DNA of 32,325 bases, taken from assembly GCA_001689495.1 (NCBI GenBank), contig LUJS01000008.1:1-32325 (forward strand). Reading direction: 5' to 3'. Each line of letters begins with the position of its first letter. The stretch's first letter is position 1. Under the pieces are notes generated by a model. The model was not told where the DNA came from. It did no database searches and worked only from the letters and a program-made list of their open reading frames with translations. The DNA is from Bacteroidales bacterium M8. Lineage in GTDB: Bacteria > Bacteroidota > Bacteroidia > Bacteroidales > Muribaculaceae. Below are positions 25,024 through 32,308 of the stretch, piece after piece. Made by a program: the position numbers and the translations under genes.

Positions 25024-25031
25024 TAACTTTG
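25024..25031 (+). promoter_or_regulatory. -7 element TAACTTTG of the methyltransferase gene
   Basis: A consensus TAACTTTG lies 16 bases before the ATG at 25048, so the transcript would begin within about 10 bases of the start codon and be nearly leaderless. No -33 TTTG is found at 19-21 bases. Confidence 0.6.
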
Positions 25032-25047
25032 CACCATAAAACAGACA

Positions 25048-27588
25048 ATGCAGATGCAGGGCGAGAAGAAAACGGTATCGGGCCTCACGGCGATTTCAGA
25101 CGAGATTGCGCCGGGTCTGTCCGTATCCGACAAGGCCCTTTTCTTCGCCTATTTCTATGCCCTCGTGCTGCTAAAGCCCAAGGCTGACAGGCTTGAGCTG
25201 TTTGTGGCCGATGATTACCGGCCTCAGGCCGACTATCTGTCACGGATCTTTCCGGCGATGGCCCGGCTGTTCCACTCTACCCTTCCCGCCACCCCCGACA
25301 GCCTGATACAGAAGATGTATCGCTGCGTGCAAGATGCGGGGATGACCGCCGAGGGTGTGGACAACACGGTGGCGTGGATATACCAGTCGCTTAAACGATC
25401 GCTCGAGAAAAAAGCCTTCGGCAACATAGGCCGCGACAACTACAAGCTGACAGGCAGGGACCTGCTTTACACGACACAGTTTTTCACCGACGAATATATG
25501 GTGAAATATCTGGTGGACGAATGCATCCGCGACAATGCCGGGAGGATCGAAGAGATGGTGTTCGTCGATCCGGCCTTGGGCGGCGGTAATTTCCTCTCGT
25601 ATGCCTTCACGGCACTCTTCGATCATTACATGTCCGAGGGCCGCCTGACCGCCGCCGAGGCTGTCGCACGGATAGTGTCGCGGCAGATTGCGGGCTATGA
25701 CCTCGACCCCGCCCTCGCCTCCATTGCCACCCTGTCGTTGTGCATAAACATTGTGTCGAGGGCGGGGATGGTCGAGATTCCCGAGATACGCTATTTCGGC
25801 GGGGTCAGCGGAGACACGGCGGGATTCATGGCCGAGGCAATCAGCTCTGACAAAAAGGCCGGGTTGACTTTCGGCCGGTATCTCGACGAGCTTTTCCGCT
25901 CAAAGAGCATAGTCGAGTTCGTGACAAACCCGCCATTCATGGGCAGACGCGACATGGACCCGTCACTGAAAGAACTGCTCGTGAGGATGTATCCCGACAG
26001 CAATGGCGACTTGTGTTTCTCGTTCATGGAAAAGATGATGCGGATGCTCCGGCCCGGCGACACACTGTCTGTCGTGTCGCAGAACGGCTGGCTGAATCTA
26101 TCGTCATTCAAGAGGTTCCGCGAGACAATGCTCGACGGCTATCACATAGACGGTTGCACCGACCTCGGCAGCAATGCCTTCGAGGCCATCGGTGGCGAGA
26201 AAACCAATATCGTTCTGTCAAGAATCAAGAAAGGCCCCTCTGAAAAAAAGAGTCTATTCTACAATCTGAAACACCTCTCCTACCCCGAGAAAAGAGCCAT
26301 CCTCACTGACCACTCAAGGCTCGGGGATTATGCATATCGGGTGTCTCAACAAGATTTCCGGGCCAACAGTGCCTGCGAGTTCGCCTACGAGCTTGCCGAG
26401 TCGTTTCCCTCGCTTAACGGACTGAGCTCCTATTCGGAATTTGCCATACCCATGCAGGGCACATCGACCGGCGACAATGCCAAGTTTGTCCGTTACATCT
26501 GGGAGCCCGAGACATCGGGGCCCGAGTGGAAGCCGGTGAGCAAGGGTGGCGGCTATTCGAAATGGCAGGGGCTGAATATATATAAGGTGAAGTGGGGCGA
26601 GAACGGCGAGCCGATAATGCAAAATCCCGGCAGCGTAATGAGGAATGTCAGGGAGATCCCTTTCACCGACCTCGTCTACAGCGACACCGGGACTCTCGGG
26701 TTGAACGTGCGCGTCCTACTCGAGGGGCAACTGTTCATGGCATCGGGGCCGGGCATCAGGGTCATCAGGGGTGACAAATATTGCCACATGGCTTTCCTGA
26801 ACTCCAAGATCGCCACCTGTCTGCTCAAAATCAGGAATCCCAAATTCACCGTCAGCGCCGGATACATAGGCCGGCTGCCGGTGAGCGAGGAGATGCTGAC
26901 CTCGAAGACTATCTCGAGGAACGCCCGAAAGATTCTCTCCGCAAAGAGGGAGTTCCTGACGCACAAGCTGCCCAATGCCGAGTTTCGCCACGATGATTAC
27001 GCCGCCATAACCGACCTCGAGGCATATCTCGACTCGATAATCGCGGCAGACATCGAGCTATATCGCGTCATGGCGGTGACTGAGGCTCGTATCAACGCCA
27101 AGATAATGGAGATGTATGGCTTTGACGAGGCTCAGAAAGAGGCTATTGCCGCGATGACGGGCCTTGTGCCGACAGGCCGAATCATGGAGTCGGTCGAGAC
27201 GCTTGACAACTTTTTCTCGACCGCCGTCAACGAATGTTGCATGCCCGTGAGCCGCAAGCTCAACGGCAGCATCGCAGGCAGCGACAATCTGCTCGAGATG
27301 ATGGCCTATCGTTTCGGAGCCTCGGTCACTTCTATAAGCAATATGCTGAAAGGCAATCTGCGGGCCCTGGCCCTGACGCGCGAAAGATACCGTCTGGATC
27401 TGGCCCACAAACTGCTGCTGAAGGTCTGCGACACCGGCGTGGCCGATGCCCGTGCCGAGAGGCTGCTGAGAGAGCGATACGGCTATCTGAGCGCCACCCT
27501 CGGTATCGACCGCGCCATGATGGAGTTTATCGTGAACAAGATTCACGCAAAGGTCTTCAGGAACAGGCCCGTTCTGACCTTGGGGTAA
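25048..27588 (+). CDS. stand-alone PglX-like (BREX-type) adenine-specific DNA methyltransferase
   Basis: This 846-aa protein probably methylates adenine N6. The SAM-binding motif is DPALGGGNFLSYAF (174-187), followed by an acidic GYDLDP (216-221). The catalytic motif is NPPF (294-297) in FVTNPPFMGRRDM. The order and wording match the PglX/Eco57I-type methylase: MYPDSNGDLCFSFMEK, SQNGWLNLSSFKRFRE, then AFEAIGGEKTNIVL. A target-recognition-like region contains MQGTSTGDNAKF (469-480) and KGGGYSKWQGLN (499-510). It is shorter than typical PglX (about 1200 aa), and the 140-residue N terminus has no PD-(D/E)XK nuclease motif I can see. No BrxA/B/C/L or PglZ gene is nearby. It may be an orphan epigenetic methyltransferase, a minimal defence protein or a BREX remnant. 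The start could also be the ATG two codons downstream. Confidence 0.85.
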   Translation: MQMQGEKKTVSGLTAISDEIAPGLSVSDKALFFAYFYALVLLKPKADRLELFVADDYRPQADYLSRIFPAMARLFHSTLPATPDSLIQKMYRCVQDAGMTAEGVDNTVAWIYQSLKRSLEKKAFGNIGRDNYKLTGRDLLYTTQFFTDEYMVKYLVDECIRDNAGRIEEMVFVDPALGGGNFLSYAFTALFDHYMSEGRLTAAEAVARIVSRQIAGYDLDPALASIATLSLCINIVSRAGMVEIPEIRYFGGVSGDTAGFMAEAISSDKKAGLTFGRYLDELFRSKSIVEFVTNPPFMGRRDMDPSLKELLVRMYPDSNGDLCFSFMEKMMRMLRPGDTLSVVSQNGWLNLSSFKRFRETMLDGYHIDGCTDLGSNAFEAIGGEKTNIVLSRIKKGPSEKKSLFYNLKHLSYPEKRAILTDHSRLGDYAYRVSQQDFRANSACEFAYELAESFPSLNGLSSYSEFAIPMQGTSTGDNAKFVRYIWEPETSGPEWKPVSKGGGYSKWQGLNIYKVKWGENGEPIMQNPGSVMRNVREIPFTDLVYSDTGTLGLNVRVLLEGQLFMASGPGIRVIRGDKYCHMAFLNSKIATCLLKIRNPKFTVSAGYIGRLPVSEEMLTSKTISRNARKILSAKREFLTHKLPNAEFRHDDYAAITDLEAYLDSIIAADIELYRVMAVTEARINAKIMEMYGFDEAQKEAIAAMTGLVPTGRIMESVETLDNFFSTAVNECCMPVSRKLNGSIAGSDNLLEMMAYRFGASVTSISNMLKGNLRALALTRERYRLDLAHKLLLKVCDTGVADARAERLLRERYGYLSATLGIDRAMMEFIVNKIHAKVFRNRPVLTLG

Positions 27589-28155
27589 TCACTCGTACCC
27601 GTCGATCTTCTTTATGACCCTGCACGGATTGCCCACGGCTACCGAGCCCGAGGGGATGTCGCGGGTCACGACGCTCCCGGCACCGATGACGCAGTTGTCG
27701 CCGATGGTGACGCCGGGCAGCACGCAGACCTGTGCGCCAAACCACACATTGTCCCCCACGGTGATGGGACGGGCATACTCGAGGCCCTTGTTGCGCTCGA
27801 TGGGGTCGAGAGGGTGCCCGGCGGTATAGAATCCGCAGTTGGGGGCGATGAATACATTGTCGCCGAACGTGACCTTTGCCCCGTCGAGTATCACGAGGTT
27901 GAAGTTGGCATAGAAGTTGCAGCCCACGCTGATGTTGTACCCGTAGTCGCAGTTGAATGGCTGTTCAATGAGGATGTCGCCCTTCACCTCGCCGAGTATC
28001 CGACACAACATGGCGGTGCGCCCCTCGGTATCGCGGGGTCTCAGGTCGTTGTAATCACGGCAGAGTTCCTTGCAGTCGAGCCTCTCCTCGATGAGCTGCG
28101 GATCATAGTTGGCATCATAGATCATGCCAAGAAGCATCTTTTCTTTTTCCGTCAT
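27589..28155 (-). CDS. maa: sugar O-acetyltransferase (maltose acetyltransferase-like)
   Basis: This left-handed beta-helix enzyme moves acetyl from acetyl-CoA to a sugar hydroxyl. The 188-aa length is normal. The N-terminal mac domain reads MTEKEKMLLGMIYDANYDPQL. Hexapeptide repeats include ISVGCNFYANFNLVILDGA, the catalytic His lies in NCGFYTAGHPLD, and the end (VIGAGSVVTRDIPSGSVAVG) is characteristic. The start at 28155 fits the family and sits 27 bases after a -7 element; the upstream 16 codons cross the promoter. Its stop abuts the stop of the methyltransferase gene with no intervening base, an unusually tight convergent junction. Confidence 0.94.
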   Translation of the reverse strand: MTEKEKMLLGMIYDANYDPQLIEERLDCKELCRDYNDLRPRDTEGRTAMLCRILGEVKGDILIEQPFNCDYGYNISVGCNFYANFNLVILDGAKVTFGDNVFIAPNCGFYTAGHPLDPIERNKGLEYARPITVGDNVWFGAQVCVLPGVTIGDNCVIGAGSVVTRDIPSGSVAVGNPCRVIKKIDGYE

Positions 28156-28182
28156 ATTTGCAATGACTATTGGTTTCCCCTG

Positions 28183-28190
28183 CAAAGTTA
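28183..28190 (-). promoter_or_regulatory. maa -7 element TAACTTTG
   Basis: The consensus octamer on the minus strand lies 27 bases upstream of the chosen maa ATG and rules out the longer N terminus starting at 28203. Confidence 0.7.
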
Positions 28191-28243
28191 GACATTTTTT
28201 CAAGTTTTATCCGACTTGTCGGGTCAGTATTAGGAAATGTCAT

Positions 28244-28251
28244 TATTTTTG
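28244..28251 (+). promoter_or_regulatory. -7 element TATTTTTG before the broken iron-sulfur gene
   Basis: TATTTTTG matches TAnnTTTG and lies 26 bases before the ATG at 28278. The promoter of the decayed gene therefore appears preserved. A TTG at 28216-28218 is 25 bases away, longer than usual. Confidence 0.5.
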
Positions 28252-28277
28252 CATTATCAAAAAAATAAATAACGGAT

Positions 28278-28603
28278 ATGTTACATTCAATATATTTCAG
28301 CCCGTCGGGCACGACCGAGAAGATCTCAGGAATGATGCCGCGGATGCAGAGCGGATCGCCGAGTTTGTCTCGCAGGTCAGGAATGCTCTCGACAGCGGCA
28401 CCTGCGCCGGTCAGTGTCCCGTTCAGGCCATCGACCCCGAGAATCCCCGCGTCACCGATGGCTCGAAGTGCATCGCCTGCTGCCGGTGCATCAATGTCTG
28501 TCCTCAGAAGGCAAGACGGTTTGGCGGCGTCCTTTACAAGATGGCGGGATGGAAGTTTGTCCGCGACAATGCACGCCGACTCGAGCCTGAATGGTTCGTG
28601 TGA
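28278..28603 (+). pseudogene. remnant of an EFR1-type flavodoxin/ferredoxin protein
   Basis: The ATG at 28278 opens MLHSIYFSPSGTTEKI, the standard start of a flavodoxin-like domain with its FMN phosphate loop. Within about 20 codons the family sequence continues only in another frame: DAERIAEFVSQVRNALDSG, then TCAGQCPVQAI and KCIACCRCINVCPQKARRF, ending at 28603. The body of the flavodoxin domain (about 100-150 codons) is missing. The linker with the first two cysteines of iron-sulfur cluster one is also gone; cluster two (CxxCxxCxxxCP) is intact. At least two deletions and one frame change are needed to explain this. Intact relatives are about 250-270 aa single-chain flavodoxin-ferredoxin electron carriers. 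A -7 element remains upstream. The alternative, a functional 2[4Fe-4S]-less small ferredoxin from an internal start, is unlikely. Confidence 0.8.
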
Positions 28604-28615
28604 GTCGGCACACCG

Positions 28616-29542
28616 CTAAAGCGTTATGCGCGACTTGCGGATATACGGGTCGTGCATGTGGGCGGGGATGACCTTCTTGAGCGCGGAGATGACGCTGTTC
28701 AGCATCTTCTCGCGCACATAGTCGTGGCGTACATACAGTGAGACCCGGCGCATGCTCAGGCAGTCGCCGGTGAGGGGGCGCACGTTCTCGCGCTGACTGT
28801 CAGAGAGCATGGGCAGATGCATCTCGGGGATGATGGTGAAGCCGCCGTTCTCGTCGACCACGCGGACAAGCGTCTCGATGTTTCCGGCCTCATAGACGCG
28901 GCGTCCGGTGTCGCGGGCCTTGCAAAAACTGAACGCACTCTCGCGCAGGCATTGGGCCTCTTTCATTATCCACATGTTCTCGTGGCTCAACAGCTCGGGG
29001 GTGAATTCGGGCAAACGGTGGCGACAGTTCTCGGATACATAAATCCAGAACGGCTCGTTGTAGAGTGGTATCTCGAGCACACCCTCGCGCTTGTCACCAC
29101 ACACGGCGACGGCCATGTCTATGCTGCCCGAGCCGAGGGCCTCGAACATATTCTGCAGCCTCAGTTCCTCGATGGACAGGTCGACCTCGGGACAGGCGGA
29201 GGCATAGAGCCTGATGAATCGCGGCAGCAGATACGGGGCCACGCTCGGACCGACCGACAGATGCAGCCGCCCGGTCAGGCTGTCGCGGGTCTCGTCGACA
29301 ATCTCCCTGATGCGCTCGGCCTCCATGACGGCCTGTGTAGCCTGACGTATCACCTTGCGCCCGATTTCGGTGGGCACGACATGGCGGTTGGTGCGGTCGA
29401 AGAGGCGAATGTCGAGCTCTTCTTCGAGCTTGGCTATCATCATGCTCAGGGTCGGCTGGGTGATGCCGCAATGGTCGGCGGCTTTGGCAAAGCTGCCGAA
29501 TTTCTCGGCCGCGATTATGTATTTCAGCTGCTGGATGGTCAT
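28616..29542 (-). CDS. oxyR: hydrogen peroxide-sensing regulator OxyR (LysR family)
   Basis: This LysR-type activator senses peroxide through a reversible disulfide. The 308-aa protein has an N-terminal winged helix-turn-helix (residues 1-60; FAKAADHCGITQPTLSMMIAKLE). The effector domain contains Cys198 and Cys207 in QCLRESAFSFC, the same nine-residue spacing and surrounding residues as the E. coli Cys199/Cys208 pair. That pair distinguishes OxyR from other LysR proteins. It is divergent from the CoA-disulfide reductase gene across 102 bp that contains a consensus OxyR half-array over its own predicted transcription start, suggesting autoregulation. The usual target genes ahpC, katA or dps are not in this window. 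Confidence 0.95.
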   Translation of the reverse strand: MTIQQLKYIIAAEKFGSFAKAADHCGITQPTLSMMIAKLEEELDIRLFDRTNRHVVPTEIGRKVIRQATQAVMEAERIREIVDETRDSLTGRLHLSVGPSVAPYLLPRFIRLYASACPEVDLSIEELRLQNMFEALGSGSIDMAVAVCGDKREGVLEIPLYNEPFWIYVSENCRHRLPEFTPELLSHENMWIMKEAQCLRESAFSFCKARDTGRRVYEAGNIETLVRVVDENGGFTIIPEMHLPMLSDSQRENVRPLTGDCLSMRRVSLYVRHDYVREKMLNSVISALKKVIPAHMHDPYIRKSRITL

Positions 29543-29546
29543 TGTT

Positions 29547-29561
29547 ATAGATTTTATCTAT
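29547..29561. promoter_or_regulatory. OxyR-type palindrome ATAGATTTTATCTAT
   Basis: The 15-bp palindrome matches every defined base of the E. coli OxyR unit ATAGntnnnanCTAT. A degenerate second copy follows about 21 bp later (29568-29582, TAG and CT-T conserved), close to the 22-bp period of the full site. It overlaps the expected oxyR start and lies about 65 bp upstream of the expected reductase start, a good position for repression of one gene and activation of the other. That OxyR binds here is inference. Confidence 0.65.
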
Positions 29562-29562
29562 G

Positions 29563-29570
29563 CAAAGGTA
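29563..29570 (-). promoter_or_regulatory. oxyR -7 element TACCTTTG
   Basis: TACCTTTG on the minus strand is 20 bases before the oxyR ATG. The predicted start near 29556 falls inside the OxyR-type palindrome. Confidence 0.65.
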
Positions 29571-29581
29571 GTAAAAATCTG

Positions 29582-29612
29582 TTGTCGGTCTATGAACTCA
29601 TGGCTAACTTTG
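29582..29612 (+). promoter_or_regulatory. promoter of the CoA-disulfide reductase gene
   Basis: TTG (29582-29584) and TAACTTTG (29605-29612) are 20 bases apart. The expected start is near 29619, giving a leader of about 26 bases before the ATG at 29645. Confidence 0.75.
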
Positions 29613-29644
29613 CGATTATAATAATATATCCCCACAACAAGACA

Positions 29645-32083
29645 ATGAGACATCTGATAATTGGCGGAGTGGCCGGAGGCGCCACGGCTGCCGCGAGAAT
29701 AAGGAGAATAGCCGAAACCGACGAGATAATCCTCTTCGAGAAAGGCGAGTACATATCCTATGCCAACTGCGGTCTGCCCTACTATATCGGGGGCACCATC
29801 GCCGACCGCGACAAGCTGTTCGTGCAGACGCCCGAGGCGTTCGGCCGGAGATTCAACATCGACGTCCGAATCAATTCGGAGGTAACGGCCATCAACCCCG
29901 ACCGTAAGACCGTCACGGTCAAGGGCCCCGACGGAAAGACCTATGACGAGAGCTATGACCGCCTGCTGCTGTCGCCCGGAGCCACGGCATTCAGGCCTCC
30001 GCTGCCCGGTGGCGACCTGCCCGGCATATTCACCCTGCGCAACGTGGCCGACACCGACGCCATAAAGAAATACATGACAGACCGCAAGGTGCGGCGCGCG
30101 GTGGTGATAGGTGGCGGTTTCATCGGTCTTGAAATGGCCGAAAACCTGCACGACGCGGGCGCCGAGGTGACGGTGGTCGAGATGTCTGACCAAGTCATGG
30201 CCCCGATAGACTATTCGATGGCCGCTATAGTGCACGAACATCTGCTGGACAAGGGAGTGACACTGCGTCTCGGCACGGCCGTCACCGGATTCGCAGACAA
30301 GGACGGTGCCATCGAGGTGACCTTCGGGTCGGGCGAAAAGAGCATGGCCGACATAGTCATCCTCTCAATAGGCGTGCGTCCGCTCAACACCCTTGCCGTC
30401 GGGTGCGGTATCGAGACCGGAGCGCGCGGAGGCATCAAGGTGGACGAGTATCTGCGCACGTCGGCAAAGGATGTCTATGCCGTGGGCGACGTCATCGAAT
30501 ATCCCCACCCCATCGACGGCAAGCCGTGGATGAACTATCTGGCAGGCCCGGCCAACCGACAGGCAAGGATCGTAGCCGACAATATGGTGTTCGGCGACAA
30601 GGAGAAGTATGAAGGCGCCATCGGGACATCGGTGGCCAAGGTATTCGACCTGACGGTAGCCGCGACCGGCATGGCCGCCAAGCGCCTGAAACAGGAGAAC
30701 GTGCCCTATCTGACGGCCACGATTCACCCCAACTCGCACGCCGGTTACTATCCAGGCGCGACACCGATGGCGATAAAGGTCGTGTTCGCACCCGGGACCG
30801 GCCGACTGCTCGGAGCGCAGATCGTGGGTTGCGACGGCGTGGACAAACGCATAGACCAGTTTGCCCGTGTCATAAAGGACGGAGGCACCGTCGAGGATCT
30901 GACCCGCACCGAACACGCCTATGCCCCGCCATACTCATCGGCCAAAGACCCCGTGGCTCTGGCCGGATATGTGGCCGGAAATATTCTGGGCGGCAAGATG
31001 ACGCCGTTCTACTGGCGAGACCTCAGGGACACCGACCGCAAGGAGATAACGCTGATCGACGTCCGCACCCCCGAAGAGTATGCCACAGGCACGATAGACG
31101 GGGCCATCAACATCCCCCTCGACGACATGCGCGAGTCGCTCGACAAAATCCCGACCGACAAACCCATCGTGTTGTTCTGCGCCGTGGGCCTGCGCGGTTA
31201 TCTCGCCTCCAACATCCTCAGACAGCGAGGATTCAAGGATGTCAGGAACCTCATCGGCGGTTTCAAGACATATCGCGCGGCCACGGCCCCGACCGAACGC
31301 AAACCGACACCCAAGCCGACAAGCTCGCCGACACCCGCCCCCACTGCCAACGACATCACCGTGAGCATAGATGCCTGCGGGCTGTCATGTCCCGGTCCGA
31401 TAATGAAGCTCAAGCAGACCGTCGAGCAGAGCCCCGAGTCTGCAAGAATCCGCATCAAGGCCACCGACCCGGGATTCGCCCGCGACGCCGAGGCATGGTG
31501 CGAGTCGACCGGCAACCACTTCATCTCGCACGACTCGGCCAGAGGCATCCACACCGTTGTCATCGAGAAGGGTTGCGGCAAGCCGTCACCCGCCACGCCG
31601 GCCGGGAACGGTGGTAAGGGGAAGACATTCATCCTCTTCAGCGACGACCTCGACAAGGCCCTCGCCACATTCGTGCTGGCCAACGGAGCGGCAGCCACCG
31701 GCGAGAAGGTGACAATCTTCTTCACGTTCTGGGGCCTCAACGCCATCAAGAAAGAGCGCAAGCCCGAGACCAAGAAAGACATCTTCGGCCGCATGTTCGG
31801 CATGATGCTCCCCTCAGACTCGCGTAGGCTCAAGCTCTCCAAGATGAACATGGCCGGAATAGGCTCAAACATGATGCGCCACATCATGAAGAAAAAGAAC
31901 ATCGACTCGCTCGAGACACTTCGCGACATGGCCGTGGCAAACGGAGTCGAATTCATAGCCTGCCAGATGTCGATGGACGTCATGGGCGTAAGCAAGGAAG
32001 AACTCCTCGACAACGTCACCATCGGCGGCGTCGCCACCTACATGAACCGCGCCGACAACTCAAACGTCAACCTCTTCATCTGA
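29645..32083 (+). CDS. cdr: CoA-disulfide reductase/rhodanese/TusA/DsrE fusion protein
   Basis: The 812-aa protein strings four redox-sulfur modules together. Residues 1-440 form a FAD/NAD(P)H oxidoreductase: GGVAGGATAAARIRR at the FAD site and YANCGLPYYIGG with the single redox Cys42 of the CoA-disulfide reductase class. The second nucleotide fold is VIGGGFIGLEMAENL, and a dimerisation domain follows. Residues about 455-545 are a rhodanese domain with Cys512 (LFCAVGLRGY). Residues about 572-645 are TusA-like with the CPGP motif at Cys582. Residues about 655-812 are DsrE/F-like. The rhodanese and TusA parts are joined by a Pro/Thr-rich linker. It probably reduces CoA disulfide or persulfide and relays sulfane sulfur internally. 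The start is MRHLIIGGVA; the open frame extends far upstream but runs antisense through oxyR. Confidence 0.92.
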   Translation: MRHLIIGGVAGGATAAARIRRIAETDEIILFEKGEYISYANCGLPYYIGGTIADRDKLFVQTPEAFGRRFNIDVRINSEVTAINPDRKTVTVKGPDGKTYDESYDRLLLSPGATAFRPPLPGGDLPGIFTLRNVADTDAIKKYMTDRKVRRAVVIGGGFIGLEMAENLHDAGAEVTVVEMSDQVMAPIDYSMAAIVHEHLLDKGVTLRLGTAVTGFADKDGAIEVTFGSGEKSMADIVILSIGVRPLNTLAVGCGIETGARGGIKVDEYLRTSAKDVYAVGDVIEYPHPIDGKPWMNYLAGPANRQARIVADNMVFGDKEKYEGAIGTSVAKVFDLTVAATGMAAKRLKQENVPYLTATIHPNSHAGYYPGATPMAIKVVFAPGTGRLLGAQIVGCDGVDKRIDQFARVIKDGGTVEDLTRTEHAYAPPYSSAKDPVALAGYVAGNILGGKMTPFYWRDLRDTDRKEITLIDVRTPEEYATGTIDGAINIPLDDMRESLDKIPTDKPIVLFCAVGLRGYLASNILRQRGFKDVRNLIGGFKTYRAATAPTERKPTPKPTSSPTPAPTANDITVSIDACGLSCPGPIMKLKQTVEQSPESARIRIKATDPGFARDAEAWCESTGNHFISHDSARGIHTVVIEKGCGKPSPATPAGNGGKGKTFILFSDDLDKALATFVLANGAAATGEKVTIFFTFWGLNAIKKERKPETKKDIFGRMFGMMLPSDSRRLKLSKMNMAGIGSNMMRHIMKKKNIDSLETLRDMAVANGVEFIACQMSMDVMGVSKEELLDNVTIGGVATYMNRADNSNVNLFI

Positions 32084-32098
32084 CCCCGAAAATCACAC

Positions 32099-32144
32099 GA
32101 GGCTGTGTCGTAATTAAGGTTTACGGCGCAGCCTTCATTTTTTG
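32099..32144 (+). terminator. strong hairpin after the reductase gene; possible insertion-sequence edge
   Basis: GGCTGTGTCGTAA (32101-32113) pairs with TTACGGCGCAGCC (32121-32133) with two G-U pairs, and is followed by TTCATTTTTTG, so it can terminate the gene that stops at 32083. The outer sequence GAGGCTGTGTC also resembles terminal inverted repeats of several Bacteroidales insertion sequences I recall; this second reading is tentative. Confidence 0.75.
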
Positions 32145-32241
32145 AGCGTTGAGGTTTGGATATTTCTCAGGCAATGGATTTTTGAGGATTTTTCCAGTAT
32201 ATCCGATTCTCAGGCAGTAAAATTCGAGATAAAGGCAAAAA

Positions 32242-32280
32242 CAGGCCAAAATGGGGCGTATTTCCCCCGTTTTTGGTCTG
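32242..32280. repeat. hairpin upstream of the terminal ORF
   Basis: An inverted repeat of roughly 15 bp joins CAGGCCAAAATGGGG (32242-32256) to the segment CCCCCGTTTTTGGTCTG (32264-32280), with a few mismatches and a short loop. It precedes the TATATTTG element and could shield the following gene from read-through transcription, a known feature of insertion-sequence ends. Confidence 0.5.
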
Positions 32281-32308
32281 TTTCGCTATATTTGAACACA
32301 TTTTCTTG

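Larger units (their letters stand above)
24471..25047. other. 577-bp intergenic region before the methyltransferase gene
   Basis: I see no convincing protein gene. Positions 24480-24780 are strongly AT-rich and contain four copies of the octamer TTTTAACA or its complement. Positions 24780-25020 switch to GC-rich, hairpin-forming sequence. Two TAnnTTTG elements on the plus strand (24745-24752 and 25024-25031) bracket the GC-rich part. The layout suggests a long regulated leader or a separate small RNA upstream of the methyltransferase. Confidence 0.6.

Noticed and set aside
24826..25026. 66-codon frame starting MCKLRRGT in the methyltransferase leader
   Set aside because: It passes through two terminator-like hairpins and gives a Pro/Arg-rich product typical of non-coding GC-rich DNA; a minus-strand frame at 24744-24992 is equally unconvincing.
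24471..25047. tRNA or rRNA gene in the intergenic region
   Set aside because: No cloverleaf, T-loop GGTTCGA-type sequence or rRNA core was seen here or elsewhere in the window.
25048..27588. Classical type IIG restriction enzyme
   Set aside because: No PD-(D/E)XK nuclease motif is visible in the N-terminal 140 residues; the motif wording follows PglX more closely. A profile search could still overturn this.
28817..29644. Upstream extension of the CoA-disulfide reductase frame (276 codons)
   Set aside because: It runs antisense through oxyR and across both promoters; the FAD-binding N terminus MRHLIIGGVAGG begins at 29645.
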